Assembly: GCA_019973155.2 (NCBI GenBank)
Contig: BPQB01000011.1
Span: forward strand, 124,001-188,000
Direction: 5' to 3'
Length of the DNA stretch: 64,000 nucleotides
Origin: Phanerochaete sordida
Taxonomy: Eukaryota > Basidiomycota > Agaricomycetes > Polyporales > Phanerochaetaceae
Part shown: positions 57,468 through 64,000 of the stretch, one piece after another
How the letters are laid out: every line of letters starts with the position of its first letter
Position numbering within the stretch: position 1 is the first letter of the stretch
Notes under the pieces: generated by a model
What the model was told of the DNA's origin: nothing
What the model saw: only the letters and a program-made list of their open reading frames with translations
The model's database searches: none
Made by a program: the position numbers and the translations under genes

Positions 57468-60090
57468 CTGCGCGGGCAGCGGGCAGCGGGAGCGCACGCA
57501 CGCGCTGCAGCCCGCGATGCCTCCGCGCCGCGACGGGCACCGGCCGCGCGCCGAGGGCGCCTTCGCGCACGCACCACTAAGCTCATAAACACCTCTGCCC
57601 CAAATTTTGGCGAGACGACGCGTGCACGCCGGCCGCGCCACAGCGGGGACGCACCGGGCGCGCGCCACGCGCCGCCACGTCGCAGCGCGACGGCCCCGGT
57701 TCGCATAGCGATGGCGCTACCGCGGGCGCGGGAAGCGGGCGGCGGGGGCAGCCCATCGATGCGTGCGCGCGATCGAAGCCAATCGTCAATCGGCCGCGCG
57801 ACCCACGCAAGAAAATTTCGCTCGCGCCAGGCGAGTGTGTCTGCGGCGCGGACTGTGCCCGGGAACACGGCGGCGCCGCGTGAACTGCGCGCCGGCGCCG
57901 GGTGCGGGCTCCTCCTGGGTCCCCTCTTGTGCGTGGCCCGCGGGCGCCGTCCGGGTGTGCGTTGTGTTCGGCCTGGGCTTCGGGCACCCCCCGCAATTAA
58001 GGCGCGCGAGGGTTCTGCAGGAGGGCTCAGGCGGGCGGCGCGGGTCGGGAGGCTCGGTCAGCAACGCGCGTGCAGGACGTCCGAGTCTGCACGCGGGTGT
58101 GGCCCCGCGGCTGAGCTCCGCGGCCGCAGGGGAGAAGGTTTTGCCACAACGCGGACGTACGCGAAGACGTTGAAGTGCGCTGCGCCACGCCGCACAGAGG
58201 GCCCGCCGACCCTGAGTTCGTATGGCTGTCGCGAGAAGGAGAGACGAGGGCGGCAGAGGCAGCAGGGTGACACCATGCGCGGCACGCGGACGCGCACCCC
58301 CCGCTCCGGTAACGCGCCATAGCCGGCGGCGGAAGCAAACCTGCCCATTACTCAGACCTCTCGTCCCGCGCGACGTCGTGAATTTATCCCGCGAAATTCA
58401 TTTTCGGCGGCACGAAATGGAGAAAGTGTGCGCGGATGTAGGCTCAACGCGGGCGGGACGATCGGCGGGCCAGGGCAGGCGCGATCGGAGGATCCGAGGG
58501 ATCGACGCGCGCGCGCGCGAGGCACCCGCCGCGCGGCGCTCGACGCCGAGCCGCGAGCGGGCTGGCGAATGGCGGTGCGTGCAGATGGAATGCGGGGGCC
58601 CTCGTTGGGCCGTGGCGGACGCTTGGGAGGCCCGGCGAATGGACAGCTGAGATTCACGCTGGCGATCGCGCGGCGCTGGGCTGCGGCAGGATTGTGGCGG
58701 CCAGCGTCGTGCAGTGGACCGCAGAGAGGGCTGGTGGCGCGGCGTAGAAACGGGGGTGCGACGAGGGCTGGACCGCGAATTTTATCGGGAAGGACGGCTG
58801 CTTGTTCAGGATGGCTCTGGCCTCCGACGTGCCCAGCAGGGCAATGCGAGCACCTTCGGCTGACAAGTGGATAAAAACGTGTAGCTCCGACTGGAGATGG
58901 GTATCGCTGAGCTGGTCTCGGAAAGGTTGATTTTTGCAGCGGGGCAGTTAGAACATCCAACATACAAAGACAAACGCACGGAGCAAGGCTGGGCGTCGTG
59001 ACCTTGATTCAACGGATGCCTCTTTCAGCCACGCTGAGTGTGAGCGACGCTCAACGGATGCAGTGCATGAATTCCAGACATTATCGCAACTGAGCAAGCC
59101 AGTGACAGCTTCGCGGACAAGTCCATGTTCGGACGCTTGTTACCATAAAGCCGTATATAGGGATCGCGGTAGAGAGTAGCAATGCGCGAACTGAACGGCG
59201 TACGAAGGAGTCTTGAGATAACCCGGAGAGGTGCTTGGCAGCGCTTTCCTGTACGGTCAAGACACGGCGCGACAGGATGCTCGCTCCAACGCGCCTTCGA
59301 CTTCTCGTGATATATGGTCTGCCCAAGACGAACACCCCGCGAACGTCCGCGGGCCCAAAGACGAACAGGCGCGGCGGCCACGTCGGGCAGGGCAGTCCGC
59401 GCCTCGGATGCACGGGGCGGCGTGACGGGCGGCACAGCATCGCGCGCGACGAGCGGCGTCGGCACGCTGGCACGCTGGCACGCTGCGACCCGCGGCGGGA
59501 CGGCGACACGTGGCGGCAACGCGCGGGCTGCCGTCCTCGGCGCGGACAATGCCCCGTTCGCGCGGCCACGAGGCGCACACAAGCGCCCCGCGGCGCGAAC
59601 AAGTCGCCAGGCCAGCACACGCCACACCCTCCACGCTGTCGCCCCGCGCGCGCAGGAGCCGAGCAGCAGCCGGCGACATTTGCGATGGCGTGCATGTGCG
59701 AGCGTGCATGGCAGCTGTCGCGGCGGCGCAACTCCGACAGCGCACGCGCCAAGGCCGTGTGCGCTGCGCTGCTCGCACGGCGGGCGCGGCGAGCCAGTGT
59801 CCGCGGGCGGGGCGCGCGCGCCCACGGGCCCTTGGGGCTCGCCTTGGCAACGGTACGTAACGGGCGCGCCGCGCGGTGACTCCGTGCGCCGCATTGGGCG
59901 TGGCCTGCGCGGGGATCTCGCATCTCAGGGCTGCGGCATGGCGCGCACGGAGCGGGAGGCGGGCTGCGGTTCGGATTGGGTGAGCGGGAGGTTGCCGGCG
60001 GGCGCGGTTGCAAATTGGCGGTCTCGAGGGAGGAGGGATGGACGCCGGGTGCCAGGCTCCGCAAGTCGTGTGCCACGTAGGGCGGCGGGG

Positions 60091-60100
60091 CATATAAGGC
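60091..60100 (+). promoter_or_regulatory. TATA-like element upstream of RanBP2-type gene
   Basis: CATATAAGGC stands out in very GC-rich DNA about 250 nt upstream of the start codon at 60352. This would leave a leader of about 220 nt. Confidence 0.35.
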
Positions 60101-60351
60101 GAGTGCCCCGCCCGTTTGTGCGCCGTGAATTGCCCTGTCGACGATCTTCCATCACTCGGTGCGTGCGGTCGACGAGCATAACGCCTGCTTGGATCGAATA
60201 TCATCAGAGTCTTCTCGCCTTCCATACTACAGCAACACGCGTTAATCCTGCGTTATAATCGCCCCTCGAGCCATCCTTCAGCTGGTTGAATTCTGCTACG
60301 CACCGCTAATACCCTGCCCCACGGTCCTTCCGCCCTCGACACTCCTTCACA

Positions 60352-63300
60352 ATGCCCCTCTCTTTGCTCCCGGACATCATCTTGCCGCCGCCGACGGGTG
60401 TCTTCTGCGACGGCGACATTGAAGGCGCGCCGGCCAGTGACCGCGCGCGGTTGGCCCCTGCCGACCACCAAGCGATATCTCCGCACCTGGGCCAGCGCCG
60501 CGGCCACAGTGCGCTCGACGGCGGCGCATATAGCCCCCTCATCGACGTGCACTCCTCCTTTCCTGCCGACGATGCCGGCTTCCTCGAGGAGGCATTCTTC
60601 ATGGCGCGATCGCGTGTCGTCCTGGTGCGTGCCTCGTCGCAGACACTAGCGGTAGCGCGACGCGACGACACTGACGACGTCATGCGCACAGATGTCTCAC
60701 CTCAAGTTGCCACTGACGGCAATCCTGCGTGCGGCGGCGGACTGCGGCGCGGTGAGTGCCCTATAAGAGCCTGCGCGTTGCAGCGTGTCTAGAACCTGCT
60801 CGAACCCCTCTGCAGACCGCGACCATGCCCGCCGCATACACGACACGCCAGGACTGGCCGGGCCCGAGCCCGGGACGCGACTCTGCATGGGTGATCTACT
60901 CGACACACGAAGAGGTGAGCCCGCCTACCTTGCCTGCCAGAACGCGCGCGCGGTCGCGGTCGCGGGCGACGCGGTGCGCGTCGTACGCGTCGACGCAAGG
61001 AAGAGGCCCGCGGGCGGGTGACATCACCCAGGCACGGCTAGGCGCCCACGCCCCGTCGCGCTTCCGCGTCGTGTGTCGGCGTTGGGTGCGCCCCGCATGT
61101 CGTGTCAGCGCACGCCCCGGGTGTCTTCCGGGCGGCGGTGGCGCAGCCCCCGCGTCATGCCCGCCACGCACGCCTATCTGCCCGTGTCTCACCCCGGTGC
61201 GCGAAGGCCCCAGAACGCGTCGCCTGCGCGTCATCGCGGTCTGCCTCCGCGCGTCCCTGAGTGCGTGCGCGTGCGCCCTTTCGCGAGCGTTCGACGGCGG
61301 TCTCGGTGCGCGGTGCGCCGCCGTTCGGTGGCCTTCGCGCTGCGTCGCCGGTCTGCGTCTGCGTGCCCAGTTTGCGTGTATTTGCCCCCCGCTGACCCGT
61401 TATCTACCCGCGCGCAGGCCGCGTCCGCACTGTGCCTCTCCCACCCCGAGCTCGCGCGCGTCGAGCCCGCGCTCGAACCCGACCTGGAGCCGTACGAGAA
61501 GCTCGCGCGTGTCGCGCCCCCCCACAGCATGGTGCGCCCCCCGCCGGTGTGGCGTCGCGCGCCGGCTGACGCACGCTCCCAGACGCTGCCGCGCAGCCCC
61601 CTCGCCGTGGACACCGCGCCGCACTCGCCCGTCGCGCACTGCGCGACGCCGAGCTCGAGCTCGGGCAGCAGCGCGGGCCTGCGCACGCCGACGACGCCCG
61701 ACCTCGCGACGCCCGTCTCGCCCGCCGCGGCGCCCGCGCGCCTCCCGCAGAGCAAGTTCACGCTGTCGACGAACCCGCCGAACCCGAAGATCTCGTGGCG
61801 GCCGGGCGACTGGACGTGAGTCTGTCCTTGCCTCTCCCCACCCCTCTGTTGCTGCCGCCGCCCCACCGCCGCCACGACGGTTGTGGCCGGTCGGCCTGCG
61901 GCGCCGATGCGTCGGCGCTGCGCGCCCCGAGTTTCAGCGGTGCTGATTGGCTTGTCGCGCTCCCGCAGATGCAGCCTCCCGCAGTGCGGCGCCTACAACT
62001 TCGGGTAAGCGCTTCCGCCTGTTTCCTTTTCCGGCTGTGTCGCGATCGATGTGCGCTTGGCGCCGGCGGCGGGCTTTCTGTTTTGCGCTTCGTTTTCGTG
62101 GCTGTTCGTTGTGCCCGCCGCGGCGCTGGGCCCGACGCGCCGTGCGACAATTTTAACGTCGCCGGGGGTCTCCCCGATATGTCAGGTTCACATCCGTCGA
62201 TCTCTTCGTCATGGAGATCTCGTCCACAGCACCGGCCGGTTCTGCTGACGATTTTTCGGTTGTAAAACTGTCAATTTTCCTCGCGCTTTTATCCTCCTCC
62301 TCCGAGGCCTGCCCCATCCTCCACCCTCCTCTTTGTCTTCCACCTTCTTCTTGTCCACGTCTCTTTTGTTCGACGCCCACGACCCTTTGTCTTCCCTGTA
62401 CATTCCCTTTTCTAACGCCCCCTTCTTCTGTCACGCCCCGCTAGACGAAACATGACGTGCATCGGCTGCGGCAACCCGCACCCCTACGGCACCCACCACA
62501 CCTCGCCGACGAACCAAAACGCCCACGCCCACCACATGCCCATGAACCCCACCCACTACGGCGCGCCGCCGCCGCACACGCAGCCGCCGCCCTTCATCTC
62601 GCCGCGCTTCGCCGCGCAGCACGAGGAGCAGCAGCGCCAGCGGCGCCCGCTGCCGCCCCTGCCGCCGCTCGTCCCGCCGGCGCGGTACCACGCGTCGCTG
62701 CCGAACTCGCGCACGGCGAGCCCGTCGCGCTCGACGCCGCAGAGCCCGACGGTGCTCGGCCCGCTCACGCTCAACGCGAAGCCGCACACGCCGACGTACC
62801 CGCTGCTCACGCCCTCGGGCCACGCGCTCAGCGCCGGCGGCCGCGTCCGCAACATCTCGCTCGACCCCTCCGCGCCCTGCATCATGTACTGGCCCGACAA
62901 CGAGCCGCTGCCCGAGCGCGGCCAGATCCGCCCGTCCGGCTCGCAGGTCGTCCAGGTGCGTGCCCGTGCGTCCGTTGATCCGCGCGCCGTGCTGACGCGC
63001 GCCGCCAGTACCCGCCCATCGTCAACACCGGCAACAAGGGCGCCGCGGAGAAGCAGCCCGGCGACTGGACGTGCAGCAAGTGCCACTACCTCAACTGGCG
63101 CCGCCGCAAGGTCTGCCAGACCTGCTACCCTTGTGAGTGCCCCGCTCCGACGCGTCGGCCGTACGCTAACATCGCGCTGCAGACGCCGAGGGCAACGGCG
63201 ACTCGATCTCGCAGGCCGTGCAGGCCGAGCGCATCGCGCTGCTCACGAACCTCCTCAACCAGACCGAAAACGGGTTCCCCCACGCCCTCGAGCGCCGCGC

Positions 63301-64000
63301 GTCGGTCCCGATCAACTCGATGAGCCACGCGCTCCACAACAGCACGCCGCACTTCCCGCCGCAGGTGCCCCGCCACGCGCAGCACGCCAGCCTCGGCGGC
63401 CAGGTCAACTACGGCCCGCCGCCCGCCGTGCGCTCGCGCTCGCAGATGGACCTCCGCGCGCAGTACCACCAGCGCCAGCAGCAGCAGCAGCTCCAGCTCC
63501 AGCAGCACCAACAGCAGCAGCAGCACGACGCCGCGCCGTTCCAGCAGTACGCGCACGGCCCCGCGCAGCGCCCGATCTACCAGACGCCGACGTACCACAC
63601 CTCGCGGAACAGCAGCCCGGCGCGCTCGTCGTACGGGTACGGCTCGCGCGTGCCGAGCCCGACGGCGGCGTTCCTGCCCGCGTGCCTGCAGGACGTGCTC
63701 GTGCGCGCCTCGCCCGCGCACTCGTCGCCGGCGACGTCCGCGTCCAGCGCGGAGCTCTTCGACGAGTACGGCTACGACTCGGGGCGCGACGTCCTCAGCG
63801 AGGAGGAGCCGCAGTTCCGCGCGCCCGGCGGCGCGACGCGCAGCAGCGGCGGGCGCAAGGTCTACGGCGGCCCCGGCGGCGCCGCGCCCGCCGAGGACAG
63901 CATCTGGGCCATGGACGGCGAGGAGAGCAAGACGCTCCGCCCGTACGCGCCCATCCACAACGAGTGCCTCCAGGAGCTCGCCGGCCGCCTCGCGGGCGGC
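60352..64000 (+). CDS. RanBP2-type zinc-finger protein (5' part; runs off the window)
   Basis: Start MPLSLLPDIILPPPTGVFCD; exons then join in frame (VVL-MSHLKLPLTAILRAAADC, TATMPAAYTTRQDW, VIYSTHEE-AASALCLSHPEL). After a Ser/Pro-rich stretch come two RanBP2-type zinc fingers: WRPGDWTCSLPQCGAYNFG-RNMTCIGC, split by a long intron (about 62007-62450), and QPGDWTCSKCHYLNWRRRKVCQTC. Both have the W-x-C and N-F/N-W signature of single-strand RNA-binding fingers, as in yeast Nrp1. A glutamine-rich tract (63470-63530) follows. Introns of about 500 and 445 nt contrast with the 50-60 nt introns elsewhere. The C-terminus lies beyond position 64000. A likely cytoplasmic RNA-binding regulator; the precise role is unknown. 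Confidence 0.85.
63467..63530 (+). repeat. CAG-rich tract encoding polyglutamine
   Basis: Imperfect CAG/CTC repeat inside the RanBP2-type gene encoding a run of mostly Gln with Leu, Arg and His; low-complexity and possibly length-variable. Confidence 0.8.

Larger units (their letters stand above)
56032..60351. other. 4.3 kb GC-rich gene-poor gap
   Basis: From about 57050 to 60050 the DNA is so GC-rich that long open frames appear on both strands at once (for example 57051-58322 plus and 57026-57868 minus); their composition (Arg/Ala/Pro/Gly) follows base content and none shows a domain. A (CCG)n microsatellite lies at 57441-57467 and an 8-bp tandem repeat (GGCACGCT, three units) at 59461-59484. 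A diverged 50-bp match links 56072-56120 and 56998-57045. The segment may be a long promoter or 5' leader region for the RanBP2-type gene, or encode a non-coding RNA. Confidence 0.45.

Noticed and set aside
57026..60225. Very long open frames on both strands (up to 423 codons) in the GC-rich gap
   Set aside because: They overlap each other on opposite strands, follow GC-driven composition (Arg/Ala/Pro/Gly) and show no domain, splice logic or membrane pattern; stop codons are simply rare at this GC content.
1..64000. CRISPR array, operon or bacterial island
   Set aside because: No regularly spaced short repeats; genes carry spliceosomal introns throughout, so the DNA is eukaryotic.

Overview
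The window is nuclear DNA from a filamentous basidiomycete, most likely an Agaricomycete and plausibly Polyporales. Genes are compact and split by many GT-AG introns of about 50-60 bp, there are no prokaryote-style operons, and several families are typical of mushrooms: paired DUF6534 membrane proteins, a CYP5150-like P450, an F-box/LRR-like protein, an MLKL-like cell-death protein and a Ngaro retrotransposon. Exon joins below were worked out by hand from splice sites, frame continuity and protein-family logic; no search was run.

Left part (1-26.8 kb), accessory in character. A 3.4 kb tandem duplication carries two DUF6534 membrane-protein genes (minus strand, 586-2415 and 3981-5820). Next come a P450 (9155-7014), an isoprenylcysteine methyltransferase-like membrane protein (10415-9652), an NAD(P)-dependent reductase/epimerase (13022-14287), an MFS exporter (14948-17280) and an alpha/beta hydrolase (18810-17373). 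Together these look like a small specialised-metabolism neighbourhood. The housekeeping gene SFT2 (19542-20448) and an F-box protein (22370-20732) follow, then a tandem pair of tiny single-pass membrane proteins whose tails carry a PPPY motif (23083-23552 and 24301-24794).

Centre (26.8-34.2 kb). A second copy of the MFS transporter is interrupted in its second coding exon by a 5.2 kb tyrosine-recombinase retrotransposon of Ngaro type (27079-32278, antisense to the host gene). It has split direct repeats (A1 - genes - B1 A2 - spacer - B2), a Gag-like protein with three zinc-binding motifs, a reverse transcriptase/RNase H and a tyrosine recombinase. Removing it on paper restores the transporter frame exactly, without a target-site duplication, and the repeats are almost identical, so insertion looks recent.

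Right part (35.5-64 kb). A secreted type-B carboxylesterase with a suspicious 20-nt interruption is followed by an 18-exon gene (38714-44367) that reads as one continuous frame of 1,559 codons. It combines an MLKL-like four-helix N-terminal domain with a degenerate kinase domain, flanked by two further domains; this is the most striking coding gene of the window and a candidate regulated-cell-death executor. Core cellular genes follow: nucleoporin Nup192/Nup205 (51190-44520), a small unknown protein (51960-52977), eIF2D/TMA64 (53671-56031), a 4.3 kb GC-rich gene-poor gap, and the start of a RanBP2-type zinc-finger protein (60352 to beyond the window end).
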